Below, one piece after another: positions 41,689-54,084 of a stretch of 64,000 bases of DNA. The stretch covers positions 186,001 to 250,000 of the forward strand of contig JAMPXP010000002.1 in NCBI GenBank assembly GCA_023701135.1, in the 5' to 3' direction. The notes under the pieces were generated by a model. It ran no database searches and was not told the origin of the DNA. It saw only the letters and a list, made by a program, of their open reading frames with translations. Within the stretch, counting starts at the first letter, position 1. Every line of letters starts with the position of its first letter. Position numbers and translations under genes: made by a program. The stretch is from Desulfobacula sp. GTDB lineage: Bacteria; Desulfobacterota; Desulfobacteria; Desulfobacterales; Desulfobacteraceae.

Positions 41689-44684
41689 CCCGCGGGCCGG
41701 GGAATATCCGCCACGGTATTTTCCGGGCCCCCTGATCCGGGAGGAAGAAACACGGCCCTGGAGGTCTTTCCGTCGACCCGGATCAGGATGGGGGCCTCAA
41801 ACCGGACATGCTTCAGATAGGGGGTTGTATTTTCATATTCCCGGTTCTTCAGAAAATTATAATCAATGAAGTCCTCCCCCTTGTCCGAGATGGTGATATA
41901 GCTGATGCCCAGGGAAGTGATATTCTGGAAAAAATGGGACCCCTGGGAAGGATCGGCCTTGATGCTTTCAATGGTGGTTTCCACCATGACGCCCACATTG
42001 GATATATCGTTCCAGCTCACGGGGATGCCCAGCCACCGGTCCGAAGATCCCCACCGGCCCGGACCCATGAGGACATAGGGTTTCCGGTCCCGGTTGAACA
42101 GGGCGTTGATGGTATTGATTTCCGCCGCAATCTGAACGGTTTTGGCGGGATCAAAGGTTTCCGGGTCCACATAGACCACATCCCGGATGTCCTTGTATTC
42201 CCCGTTTCCCAGGGACAGGGTCGAATAACAGAAGGCGGTTTCAATGTCCTTTGGGCCGATGTCCACCCGGAAATTCTGCTGATACCGCCCCATGGGCCTG
42301 ATCTGTAAAAGGGAAAACCCGGGCCTTTGCCCTTGTTTTTGGGGCAGGGTCACGGCAAATTCGATTTCCACGGAAGACCCCATCCATCGTTTGCCGATTT
42401 GGGTCACCTCCGTCAGAAGCCCGGCCAGGGGAAATGAATTGTATTTCAGGATATTGGCAAAGGTCAGGACAGGGAATCCGTCAGGGGAAAAAGAATCCCT
42501 GATCCGGTTGTCCCCGGCGTGGTAGGTCGATGACAGGAACCTCACCTCAGGGTGATCGGCCGCCTCGGAAAGATCCAGCCGGGAAAGGGTGGGGTCATCG
42601 GCCGGGCCCCGGATGAAGACGTCGTCGTCCGGGAATTCATCCAGTTTGAGGGCATAGAAAAAATTCTGGGAATTTTCAAGTACGTCTTTGACCGCGGAAT
42701 ACTGGGGCAGGAAGGTGGGATAGGGGGGACAGAACCTCAGGGTCTTGCCGCCTTCCATGACGATTTTCCCAAGGCCCAGGGCAATATAGGCGATGCCGTC
42801 TTCCGCCTTGAGATGGGCAATGGGATAGAAATTATAGGATTTGGCCACTCCGGATATGGACGGATAGAAATAATTCCCGTGGGCCTGGCCGGTCAATTGC
42901 TGGAGAATGACCGCCATTTCTTCATCTTCGGTCCGGTGCATGGTGGACCGGGCGTAAGACCGGGGAGCCTTGAGATAGGTGGAGGCATAGACCAGCTTGA
43001 CGGCCATGATGAGCCGGTCCAGCCGTTTCTCAAGACTGGAATGGGAATTGGGGAGCATATAGGTCCGGTAAAGGCCTGCAAAGGGCTGGTAATGGGCGTC
43101 TTCAAAAAGGGAAGAGGACCGGACGGCAATGGGATACCGGACGGCCTTGAGATAGATTTCAAGGTTTTTTTTCAGCCGGGCCGGGAATTTTGCCTGGACA
43201 AACTGCCGGACAATTTCCTGGTCCGGGATATCATCGGCAAAATCCAGGAGCTTTGAAAGGCGGTTCTGCTCGACAAAGGTTTTAAACCCCTCCGTTGAAA
43301 TCACAAAGGTCTGGGGAATGGAGATGTCCACGTCCGGGAATTTTTCCTGCAAGGCAGGGTCCCGGCGGATCTGGGAGGCCATGAAGGCCAGCCCCCTTGC
43401 CTTGCCGCCCAGAGAGCCGTTCCCCGTCTTCATGAAATCCGCATCCCAATCAAAGGCCTCGGAGTCAAAATCAATGATCTGACCCTGCCTGGACCCCTTT
43501 CTCCGGGCCCGGATGCTTTCGATGAGAAAGGTCTTCAAATCCTTGGGGTCCGGGAAATCACTGATCTTATAAGGCTTCAGTTTCAGGGCGAAATCAATCT
43601 CGCTCCGGGCCATGAACCACCTTGAAAAATCATTGTTCATGGCATGGTAGACAATGGATTCATCAGGAATATCCGGTAAAACCCGCTCCATGGCCCGGAG
43701 ATCGCCGGCCCGTTCTATTTCCTCCCCGTCGGGCAGCCGGAACACAAAGGGGCCGAATCCCAGGTCGGAGACAAAAAAATTCCTGATCTGGTCATTCAGG
43801 GTGCTGGAATTCTTATTGATGAACACCGCCGGAATTTGGGCCGCCTTTTCCCGGTTTTCTTCTTCCGTGCTGAGCATGAGGACGGGCAGGTCCGGGATCT
43901 CCCCTTTGATCCGGGTCAGAAACGTATACCCGGCCAGCTCGTCTTCAACCCCGTCCTTTTTATACCGCACATCGGAAAACACGGACAGAAGATAGGGCCT
44001 GTGCCGTTCAAAAAGGGCCAGGGCCTCTTCGTAAGTGTGGGCCACCAGCACCTTGGGCCGGCCCCTCATCTTCAGGAGCCGGTGTTCCTCATTAATGGAT
44101 TCGTCAATGACCGACTGGGTCTGCATGACGATTTCCTTATACAGGACCGGCAGAAAGGAGGAATAATGATAGGGGGAATCCTCCACCAGGATGATGACCC
44201 GGACATTGGCATTGGCCGTATCAAAGGCCACATTTTTTTCATCTTCAAAATTCTTGATGATGGCTAAAAGAAGATCGGCATTCCCGCCCCAGACATAGGT
44301 GCGGTCAATGGTGGCGGCGTGGTTGGCCCGGATATACCGGTCGATATCCGCGGTATTGTGAAGCAGCATGAAAAACGGCAGGTGGGCGTGCCGGGCCTTG
44401 ACCTCGGCGCCGAAGGTATAGACATCCATCCCGTCCAGGCTGGGCATGGCCAGGAGGAGGTCGAATCTTTTGGTTTCCAGTTTGCTGAAGGCTTCGGCGG
44501 CCGAGGACACCCAGGTGAGCCGGGGCGGCTTTGAAAGGTTCAGCCCCTTGTATTCATTGATGATCCGGGTGGAAAGCCGGCCCTCCTCCTCCATGATAAA
44601 GGCGTCATAGGGGCAGGACACCAGAAGGATGTCCCCGACCTTGTTGGCCATGAGTTCATGGTATATTTTCAGACCGGACCCCAT
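41685..44684 (-). CDS. Receiver-like domains fused to a PEP/pyruvate-binding ATP-grasp domain
   Basis: A 999-residue protein from the ATG at 44684 (GGGGA four bases upstream; an ATG at 44687 overlaps the previous stop). Residues 20-130 resemble a receiver lacking the phospho-Asp. Residues 155-310 form a second receiver-like domain with an acidic pair (LVEDSP), a candidate Asp (VFSDVRY) and a Lys (FINKNS). Then comes a PPDK_N/PEP-synthase ATP-grasp (SLGGKARGLAFM, AVRSSSLFEDAHYQPFAG). A C-terminal domain with GPGRWGSSDRWLGIPVSW replaces the usual phosphohistidine and PEP-barrel domains, so ordinary PEP synthase chemistry is not expected. It is coupled to the transglycosylase gene. Confidence 0.82.
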   Translation of the reverse strand: MGSGLKIYHELMANKVGDILLVSCPYDAFIMEEEGRLSTRIINEYKGLNLSKPPRLTWVSSAAEAFSKLETKRFDLLLAMPSLDGMDVYTFGAEVKARHAHLPFFMLLHNTADIDRYIRANHAATIDRTYVWGGNADLLLAIIKNFEDEKNVAFDTANANVRVIILVEDSPYHYSSFLPVLYKEIVMQTQSVIDESINEEHRLLKMRGRPKVLVAHTYEEALALFERHRPYLLSVFSDVRYKKDGVEDELAGYTFLTRIKGEIPDLPVLMLSTEEENREKAAQIPAVFINKNSSTLNDQIRNFFVSDLGFGPFVFRLPDGEEIERAGDLRAMERVLPDIPDESIVYHAMNNDFSRWFMARSEIDFALKLKPYKISDFPDPKDLKTFLIESIRARRKGSRQGQIIDFDSEAFDWDADFMKTGNGSLGGKARGLAFMASQIRRDPALQEKFPDVDISIPQTFVISTEGFKTFVEQNRLSKLLDFADDIPDQEIVRQFVQAKFPARLKKNLEIYLKAVRYPIAVRSSSLFEDAHYQPFAGLYRTYMLPNSHSSLEKRLDRLIMAVKLVYASTYLKAPRSYARSTMHRTEDEEMAVILQQLTGQAHGNYFYPSISGVAKSYNFYPIAHLKAEDGIAYIALGLGKIVMEGGKTLRFCPPYPTFLPQYSAVKDVLENSQNFFYALKLDEFPDDDVFIRGPADDPTLSRLDLSEAADHPEVRFLSSTYHAGDNRIRDSFSPDGFPVLTFANILKYNSFPLAGLLTEVTQIGKRWMGSSVEIEFAVTLPQKQGQRPGFSLLQIRPMGRYQQNFRVDIGPKDIETAFCYSTLSLGNGEYKDIRDVVYVDPETFDPAKTVQIAAEINTINALFNRDRKPYVLMGPGRWGSSDRWLGIPVSWNDISNVGVMVETTIESIKADPSQGSHFFQNITSLGISYITISDKGEDFIDYNFLKNREYENTTPYLKHVRFEAPILIRVDGKTSRAVFLPPGSGGPENTVADIPRPAG

Positions 44685-46594
44685 CATTCCCCGACAAGAC
44701 AGACGCCGGCCTTGTCCCACTGCCCGTTTTTGACCCAGAGGTATTTTTCATGGAACAGGTCGTCGCTGGCATAGAATTTCTTTTTGGCCAGCCTGTCCAG
44801 GAATTTTGAAAATTCCCCGGGCCCTCCATTGTAGAGGGCATACAGGGTCCTGGCAACATTGTCTTTATTTTCCAGAGCAGGGTATTTCGCCTTTTCCGTT
44901 TTCTTAAGAATATAGTCCTGGAGATAATGGTCCAGGATCTCGCAGCCGGCCGCCATATTATAGCGGATATTCCATTTTAATTTTTCATGATCATACATGC
45001 CCCGCCACACCCGTTCGTTGATCTGCATGAGGCCCACGGAGGTATTGTTATAGGACCTGAGATATTCGATCACGCCCTTGTTCCGCCTGAATTGTCTGAA
45101 ACAGCTCTCCTGCCAGGCCACGGCATCCACAATGGGATAGAACAGATCCCGGAATTCCGGGGCCGGTGATTTTTTGATCACGGTCTGGTCGGCGGCGATT
45201 TTCAGTTCCTTTCTCACCCGTTCCACATACCCGTCAATATTCTCCGCATCCGGCAGCCATTTGGCCGGGTCTTCCCGGTCGGGCTTTTTCTTATCCGCAG
45301 CAAAGGCTTCGGCATGGGGGCTGAGGCCCATGAGGTTTAAAGCAGCGCTGATGATCCGGTTCAGAATCTTGTGGAGAAAATCCTGTTCCTTGCCCGGGTC
45401 TTCTTTTATATATTCCGGGGATTCGATCAATTCCGCGCCAAACCCCATGACCTTTCTCAGGTTTTTATCGATTTCAAAGGAATAATACAGATCCGCTCCC
45501 TCTCCCTGGCCGCCGGAGATGAGCCGGGCCAGCCTTAAAAGGCCGTTGCGGCTGATTTCGATATTCAGGGCAGGCCCGACGTCATCCAGGGCCTTTAAGG
45601 CGTCCAGGGATGAGAAAAAGGCAAGGGTTCCCATGGGAGAGGATTTTTTTTCCAGATGTTGCCTGAACAACCCGGACAGGTTGCCCCAGGCCTCCATAAA
45701 CTGGGTCCTTACAAAATCCTCTTCTGTTTCCGGTTTGTCCAGTTCCGCCAGAAACCCGTACCGGGCGCCCAACAGGGTCTCCAGTACGATCTGTTTTTCA
45801 TCGGGAGTCAGCCCTTCCCCGGACAGGGAGCCCAGGGCAAATACCAGAAAGGCATCCATGGTCTGCCAGGTATCGATGAATACGGCAAGCTCCTCTTCAT
45901 TGAGGGGGGCTTCCTCCTGTTTTCTTTCCCGGTCATAGACAGACGATACATCGGCATCAAAGGCAATCCGGACGGCCTTGGCCCCCACCTCCACCTTTCC
46001 CGGCCTCATGCTTTCCACCATGGCCACGGCCCTGTCCAGGCTGCTTTCAGGAAACATGACGGCCAGGAAGGATTTCATTTCATTGACACAGGGAATGAGA
46101 TCAATCCGCAGGTCGTCCACCCGGGTATGGACCTTTTCCTTGACCAGACTCCACAGGGGTCCGGAAATGATGCCCGGCTCCCGCTTTTTGTTGAGAACCC
46201 GGGAATCCTCGGTTCTGAAGGATAACCGGAAGGTTTCAGGGTCTATCACCGGGGTCTGGAAAAACACCACATAACCCTCCCATTCCACGGGCAGGTAACA
46301 ATCATTATTGGCTTCCAGCCCGGCCCTGATGCGGACCTTGATTTCAAACCGCAGGCGGGAGTTTTCCTCCCGGAATTCCGGATCACTGATGACGATCTTT
46401 TTACATCCCAGGGGGTCTTTGACCAGTTCCACCTCTTTTTCATCGCCTTTGAAAAGCCGGGACCCCACCAGGGCATTCAAGAGGGGATAGTCAATGGTGA
46501 TGGGCAGTTCAGCGGTTCGGGCCGACACAACGGCCGCGGGTATGATGATAAAAAGGGCAAAGCAAAGGGTCATCCATTTAAAAACGTATTTCAT
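44684..46594 (-). CDS. Exported lytic transglycosylase (SLT domain)
   Basis: A 636-residue protein from the ATG at 46594, with a signal peptide (hydrophobic FALFIIIPAAVVSA, cleavage near residue 25). An ATG six codons upstream is also possible. The first 440 residues are a domain of unknown type. The C-terminal SLT domain has the catalytic Glu in VAWQESCFRQF, then NTSVGLMQINERVWRGMYD and YALYNGGPGEFSKF. It should cleave peptidoglycan in the periplasm. Its ATG overlaps the nitroreductase stop, and its own stop overlaps the start of the ATP-grasp gene, so all three are tightly coupled. Confidence 0.88.
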   Translation of the reverse strand: MKYVFKWMTLCFALFIIIPAAVVSARTAELPITIDYPLLNALVGSRLFKGDEKEVELVKDPLGCKKIVISDPEFREENSRLRFEIKVRIRAGLEANNDCYLPVEWEGYVVFFQTPVIDPETFRLSFRTEDSRVLNKKREPGIISGPLWSLVKEKVHTRVDDLRIDLIPCVNEMKSFLAVMFPESSLDRAVAMVESMRPGKVEVGAKAVRIAFDADVSSVYDRERKQEEAPLNEEELAVFIDTWQTMDAFLVFALGSLSGEGLTPDEKQIVLETLLGARYGFLAELDKPETEEDFVRTQFMEAWGNLSGLFRQHLEKKSSPMGTLAFFSSLDALKALDDVGPALNIEISRNGLLRLARLISGGQGEGADLYYSFEIDKNLRKVMGFGAELIESPEYIKEDPGKEQDFLHKILNRIISAALNLMGLSPHAEAFAADKKKPDREDPAKWLPDAENIDGYVERVRKELKIAADQTVIKKSPAPEFRDLFYPIVDAVAWQESCFRQFRRNKGVIEYLRSYNNTSVGLMQINERVWRGMYDHEKLKWNIRYNMAAGCEILDHYLQDYILKKTEKAKYPALENKDNVARTLYALYNGGPGEFSKFLDRLAKKKFYASDDLFHEKYLWVKNGQWDKAGVCLVGE

Positions 46595-47466
46595 ATTTTT
46601 TCTTTCAACCATTCTATGTTTGGGGTGTTCCGCGACGCCGTGCGGGTATGGCCGTAGGCCGGGTATCCCATGACCAGGGCGGCGTACGCCATCCGGTTGT
46701 CAGGGAGGCCCACGGCCTTTCTCAGGGTTTTGGAATATTTGAGATACAGGGTCAGAAATCCGATATAACAGGTTCCAAGACCCAGGGAATAGGCAAAATT
46801 CATGATATTGGCCGCGGCCAGATTACAGTTTTCACAGGAGAAATTTTTTCCCCCGGGGGCGTGGACCAGAATCAGGACCGGTGCCTTGTGCAGGATCAGA
46901 TCCCGGCCCTTTCCGGTTTCTTCCAGATAATAGGGCATGGGGTCCAGGTACCGGGCCAGGACTTCGGAGCCGGGAAATCTCCGGACGAGTTTATAGACCA
47001 GGTTTCCCGGGAATTTTTGGGTAAACCGGAACACCTTCACGCTGAAGCCGAAGATGGTCTGTGAAATCTTTTCCAGAAGGTCCCTGTCCGTTATCACCGT
47101 ATAGGCGACATTCTGGGAATTGGTGGCCGTGGGTGTATGGGCCGCAAGTCCGATCACCTTTTGAACCAGGTCTTCCGGCACCGGCCGGTCCTTATAGCGC
47201 CGGATGCTTCTTCTGCCCCGGACCACGGTTTCATAGGCCTCCGGGTTAATCAGGCCCTTGTCGATCCGCCGAACCTGGAGAGGGTCCAGGCCGTCGTGCC
47301 GGATGGCCCCGGCCGGGCAGACACTCAGGCAATGGCTGCACAGGGTGCAGGCCTCGGGAAATACCGCCATAGGCAGGCCCTTTTCTTCCCGCCACACGGC
47401 GGCGGCGCAGTCTTTGACACAGAGCAGGCAACGGGTGCAGTCTTCCTGGATGATGTGAATGTTCAT
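46591..47466 (-). CDS. Ferredoxin-domain nitroreductase-family protein
   Basis: A 291-residue fusion. Residues 1-60 hold two [4Fe-4S] clusters (CTRCLLCVKDC and CTLCSHCLSVCPAGAI). Residues 80-290 are an FMN nitroreductase fold (RRSIRRYKDRPVPEDLV, TPTATNSQNVAYTV, NIMNFAYSLGLGTCYIGF). It is a cytoplasmic, ferredoxin-coupled flavoenzyme common in strict anaerobes; the physiological substrate is unknown. It is the first gene of the coupled set with the transglycosylase and the receiver/ATP-grasp protein, and its TGA overlaps the next ATG. Confidence 0.92.
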   Translation of the reverse strand: MNIHIIQEDCTRCLLCVKDCAAAVWREEKGLPMAVFPEACTLCSHCLSVCPAGAIRHDGLDPLQVRRIDKGLINPEAYETVVRGRRSIRRYKDRPVPEDLVQKVIGLAAHTPTATNSQNVAYTVITDRDLLEKISQTIFGFSVKVFRFTQKFPGNLVYKLVRRFPGSEVLARYLDPMPYYLEETGKGRDLILHKAPVLILVHAPGGKNFSCENCNLAAANIMNFAYSLGLGTCYIGFLTLYLKYSKTLRKAVGLPDNRMAYAALVMGYPAYGHTRTASRNTPNIEWLKEKI

Positions 47467-47576
47467 AGGGCCTTGGTTCTTTTTCCGCTTCTCTTTTAAA
47501 AAATTAAAAGCTATTCTTTACCAGAATACCCCAAAAAATACAACCATGGGAAAAAACAGGCAAAAAGGAGGGCGTG

Positions 47577-47921
47577 ATGATTGTCAAGGTCATGATTAAA
47601 AGGGAGGTCACCCAGGGCAAGGAAAAAGAATTTTTTTCACAACTCAAAACCCTTCGCTTCCATGCCATGGATCAAAAGGGCTATATTTCCGGCGAAACTC
47701 TGATTCATACGGAAAATACCAACCGGGTCATGGTCATCGGCACCTGGGAAACCATTGAAGACTGGAACGCCTGGAAAGAGAACGAAAAACGGATCAGACT
47801 GGATGCAGAGATCAATTCCCTCCTGGATCAACCGGCGGTCTATGAATCCTATGTGTTCAGCAAATACAGGGCCGCCGCCGAACAGGGCTTTCCGCCCCCG
47901 CTCCAGAAAATGGACCTGTGA
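47577..47921 (+). CDS. Antibiotic biosynthesis monooxygenase-fold protein
   Basis: A 114-residue dimeric alpha+beta barrel (ABM/YgiN-like). AAGGAGG lies 4 bases before the ATG at 47577; the GTG just before it is an unlikely start. Blocks are VKVMIKREVTQGKEKEF, TNRVMVIGTWETIEDWNAW and the C-terminal helix. Members act as quinone or heme monooxygenases or simply bind small ligands. No metal or heme ligands are obvious, so the role is open. It is 15 bases upstream of a methyltransferase gene. Confidence 0.8.
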   Translation: MIVKVMIKREVTQGKEKEFFSQLKTLRFHAMDQKGYISGETLIHTENTNRVMVIGTWETIEDWNAWKENEKRIRLDAEINSLLDQPAVYESYVFSKYRAAAEQGFPPPLQKMDL

Positions 47922-47936
47922 TCCTGACTGCCGGCC

Positions 47937-48599
47937 ATGAAACCTTCCTCGAAAAACAGGCTGACCCCCCAACAGCAGGTCCTTTTTCCCGGCCCAGGCC
48001 TGTTTGACGCCATTGCCCGGGCCGTCTGCCGGGCCGGGGTCCTCCCCAGAAAAGAGTTGCACGAAGCCTGGGAAACGGCCCGGCGGGTCCGGCGGCGCTT
48101 CCGGGGAGGGCGGGTCCTGGACCTTGCCTGCGGCCACGGCCTTCTGGCCCATATCATGCTTATCCTGGACCAGACCTCGGAAACGGCCCTGGCCGTGGAC
48201 AAAGCCATTCCTGAAAATGCCCGGAAACTGTCCCGGGCCTTGGTGGAATCCTGGCCTCAACTGGAAAACAGGATCATTTTTCAAGAGGCGTCCATAGAAG
48301 ACATCACGGTATTGCCCGGGGACCTTGTGGTGTCTGTCCATGCCTGCGGCCCCTTAACGGACCTGGTCCTGGACAAGGCCGTTGAACGGTATGCCCGGGT
48401 GGCGGTCCTGCCCTGCTGCCATGACGCAAAACGCTGCGCCCCGGAGGGCCTGGAAGGCTGGATGGCCCCGGATCTGGCCATTGATGCGGCCCGGGCCCTG
48501 AGGCTCAAATCCCTGGGCTACAAAATCCTGACCCAGACCATTCCCGGCGCCATTACGCCCAAGAACCGGCTGCTCATGGGGGAATATCCGGCTCCCTAA
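47937..48599 (+). CDS. Class I SAM-dependent methyltransferase-like protein
   Basis: A 220-residue methyltransferase-fold protein. Motif I reads VLDLACGHGLLAHIML, and the acidic residue that binds ribose is in LAVDKA. A distinctive VSVHACGPLTDLV and VLPCCHDAKRC region occurs where catalytic motifs usually sit, with clustered cysteines and histidine. The family is seen in predicted small-molecule or tRNA methyltransferases. It converges on the flavin reductase gene with a three-base stop overlap. The substrate is unknown. Confidence 0.75.
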   Translation: MKPSSKNRLTPQQQVLFPGPGLFDAIARAVCRAGVLPRKELHEAWETARRVRRRFRGGRVLDLACGHGLLAHIMLILDQTSETALAVDKAIPENARKLSRALVESWPQLENRIIFQEASIEDITVLPGDLVVSVHACGPLTDLVLDKAVERYARVAVLPCCHDAKRCAPEGLEGWMAPDLAIDAARALRLKSLGYKILTQTIPGAITPKNRLLMGEYPAP

Positions 48600-49201
48600 T
48601 GTGTTTCGCTTTCAATGACCGAGCGCACGGCGCAATACCGGTTCCCGCTGAGGCGGCCCAGGATGTCCAGACCCTGCCAGTCCACCTCCCTGCCGGCCTT
48701 TAACAGATCATCCCTCACATGAACCAGCCGGACCCGGCCCAGGGTCAGATTCCCGGCATGGGGTCCTTCACTCACGGTCACGATGCGCTCCAGGGTGCAT
48801 TCAAAGGCAACCCTGGCTTCCCGGACCCGGCGGGGCCGGATGATTTTCGAAGGTTCCCAGTGAATCCCGGTAATAGAAAGGTCATCGGTCCCATAGGGAA
48901 TGGGCCTTGCGCTGTATTCCATTGGGGCCAGTAGATCCACGGACACCAGGTTCACCACAAACTCCGGCACCTCCCGGATATTTTTGGCCGTGTCCTTCAA
49001 GGTCCCGTCAGCCCGGTTCACCACGGAAAAGGCCAGAACCGGCGGGGACCAGGACACGCCCGTAAAAAAGCTGAAGGGCGCCAGATTGGTTTGACCCTCT
49101 TTATTTATGGTGGACACCCAGGCAATGGGCCGGGGAATGAGGGCGCTGGTCAGAAGGTCATGGGCCTGCCTCGGCTCCAGCTCCATCAGGTTGATTTCCA
49201 T
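48596..49201 (-). CDS. Flavin reductase-like FMN-binding protein
   Basis: A 201-residue FMN-binding split-barrel protein starting MEINLMELEPRQAHDL, with GAGGAG ahead of the ATG at 49201. A longer open frame upstream is not the gene. Blocks are TSALIPRPIAWVSTINKEGQ, NLAPFSFFTGVSWSPPVL and PEFVVNLVS, typical of flavin reductases (DIM6/NTAB type). It probably reduces FMN or FAD for a partner oxygenase or acts on its own substrate. It begins 13 bases after the SnoaL-like gene. Confidence 0.86.
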   Translation of the reverse strand: MEINLMELEPRQAHDLLTSALIPRPIAWVSTINKEGQTNLAPFSFFTGVSWSPPVLAFSVVNRADGTLKDTAKNIREVPEFVVNLVSVDLLAPMEYSARPIPYGTDDLSITGIHWEPSKIIRPRRVREARVAFECTLERIVTVSEGPHAGNLTLGRVRLVHVRDDLLKAGREVDWQGLDILGRLSGNRYCAVRSVIESETH

Positions 49202-49214
49202 GCGTTGCTTCTCC

Positions 49215-49616
49215 TCAGGATTTTCTGTACCGGCTGATCTCCGGAAGCAATTCGCTCCGGTCAAAATAGACTTCATTGCGCCGGATTTTTCCCTGCCCGT
49301 CAAACTGCAAAAAGCAGACGCCGATACATTCAATGGTTTTATCCCCCACCGGTATCTTTGCCGACCATTTGTTCAAAAACCCGCCTTCCATGGGAATGGG
49401 CTCAATCTGGGTCCAGACCCAGTCCGGGTTCCGGGAAAGCAGTTTTTTAAAATACCGGATGAGGTTCTGCTTTCCCTTCACGCCGTCCGGTATGGACGGA
49501 TCAAGGTAAAAACAATTCTCGGAATAATACCCGGCCAGTTTTTCAGGATCATTCCCTGTCCAGGCCGGCAGCCACTTGGCTGCAAATTCCCTTGCCTCGT
49601 CCTTATTCATCATCAT
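49215..49616 (-). CDS. SnoaL-like / NTF2-fold protein
   Basis: A 133-residue protein of the cone-shaped alpha+beta NTF2 fold. Typical features are an N-terminal helix (EAREFAAKWLPAWTGND), the Tyr/Phe-lined pocket (GYYSENCFYLDPSIPDG) and the final beta hairpin (ECIGVCFLQFDGQGKI). Start is one of three consecutive ATG codons at 49616; upstream the frame continues only through a TTG. Members are limonene epoxide hydrolases, polyketide cyclases and binding proteins; no function is assigned. Confidence 0.75.
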   Translation of the reverse strand: MMMNKDEAREFAAKWLPAWTGNDPEKLAGYYSENCFYLDPSIPDGVKGKQNLIRYFKKLLSRNPDWVWTQIEPIPMEGGFLNKWSAKIPVGDKTIECIGVCFLQFDGQGKIRRNEVYFDRSELLPEISRYRKS

Positions 49617-49648
49617 TGTTGGCACATCCCTTCTCCGCAAAGGCCCGA

Positions 49649-50095
49649 TTATGGCTGTTGTTTTGTTTCAATCATGCGGATGGTGAGTTCAGCCGCTTTG
49701 CCCGTAAACTCCCGGCACCGGCTGATAAGGTTTTCAGCGCCGAAAATCCGCTGCCCTTCCTGGGTCCCCAGATCACAGCCCAATAATTCCGCGCAATTGG
49801 TGGAACCGAAGGTTTCCCGGAACTGCTCCACCAGCGCCTGAACCGCAGCGTAATTGTTTTCAACCGACTGGGCGGCGCTGCTGCGGCCAAACGCCAGATT
49901 CAACCCCAAAATCCCACCTGTCAAAGCACCGCACGGGCCGCAGGTGCGGGCCATGCCGCTGCAAAAGCCGGTGGCGATGCCCGGTATGAGCGCAGATTCA
50001 ATACCAAGGGCCTCTGCAACCGTGGCAAGCACACTTTCAGCGCAGTACAGGCCCTCATCAAATTTCTTTATGGCAGCTTCCTGATTCTTGTTCAT
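49649..50095 (-). CDS. C_GCAxxG_C_C family protein
   Basis: A 148-residue protein with the family's redox-type cysteine pattern: an N-terminal Cys in GLYCAESVL, then FCSGMARTCGPCGALTGGIL, and Cys in NCAELLGCDLG and the C-terminal SRCREF. It is common in anaerobes and probably binds a metal or Fe-S cluster or is redox-active, without a known reaction. It lies in the same leftward run as the SnoaL-like and flavin reductase genes. Confidence 0.88.
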   Translation of the reverse strand: MNKNQEAAIKKFDEGLYCAESVLATVAEALGIESALIPGIATGFCSGMARTCGPCGALTGGILGLNLAFGRSSAAQSVENNYAAVQALVEQFRETFGSTNCAELLGCDLGTQEGQRIFGAENLISRCREFTGKAAELTIRMIETKQQP

Positions 50096-50187
50096 TTTGT
50101 GTTTCCTTTAAGTCTATAATCTTTATTTTCAAAGGGTACGCCGGCTTTTTGCGCTCCGCCGGAAAAAGTTTCCGGGCGGGCCTGGCC

Positions 50188-50688
50188 CTATTCATCTTCA
50201 CAAATCCCGGATAAATCATTCCATTCAATTTTCCGGCTGAGAACATCATATCCGAAGACATTCTTTATGGACTGCTCCTTCCCGAAGCCTCCCAACCGCT
50301 CATAAAAGCGTATGGCGTTTTCATTGCCCGCAAAAACCCAAAGAAAGGCTGCCTTGTGCCCCTTCCGGACGAGTTCTGTTGCCAGCGCCTTCATCAGGGA
50401 AGATCCGATTTTTTTAGACCTCCAGGAAGGCCTTACATGCAAATTGTCAATGAATGGATCGGGGCGGCACCAAACAGCCGCAAACCCCACCAGTGAATTG
50501 TCCTCGGCCACCAATACAATATCACCCTCTTGTATTTGGATTTCATTCCAATGCCGTTTGAACTCTCCGTCAATCTGCCCGGCTAAAAATTCTGCAGGCA
50601 GGATATCCGGGTACGAATCCTTCCAGCTTTCAATATGAATGGCCGCAATGTCCTGAAGGTCTGATTGTGTTGCCTGCCGTATATTCAC
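50188..50688 (-). CDS. GNAT-family N-acetyltransferase
   Basis: A 166-residue acetyltransferase. The acetyl-CoA pyrophosphate loop is RPSWRSKKIGSSLMKA, preceded by the strand IDNLHVRP and followed by FLWVFAGNENAIRFYERLGG. Acceptor specificity is not evident. It is the first gene downstream of the type I restriction-modification operon, separated by about 150 bases in which no feature was seen. Confidence 0.9.
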   Translation of the reverse strand: MNIRQATQSDLQDIAAIHIESWKDSYPDILPAEFLAGQIDGEFKRHWNEIQIQEGDIVLVAEDNSLVGFAAVWCRPDPFIDNLHVRPSWRSKKIGSSLMKALATELVRKGHKAAFLWVFAGNENAIRFYERLGGFGKEQSIKNVFGYDVLSRKIEWNDLSGICEDE

Positions 50689-50841
50689 AGTCTACCCTTG
50701 CTCCGCAATATTTAAAATTTTTCCGGCTAATGTCATCTTCAGCAACCACGAATTCTTGCGGTCCGCTGTAAGAAGACGCCATCCCTATCTTTCAGTTGTT
50801 GTTAAAAAAATTGCTTCTGGAATGGCATGCGGCAAAAAGGA

Positions 50842-54080
<3,239 letters not shown>

Positions 54081-54084
<4 letters not shown>

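Noticed and set aside
50689-50841. Further small gene between the GNAT and hsdR genes
   Set aside because: No ORF with ribosome site or family motif was seen in this gap.
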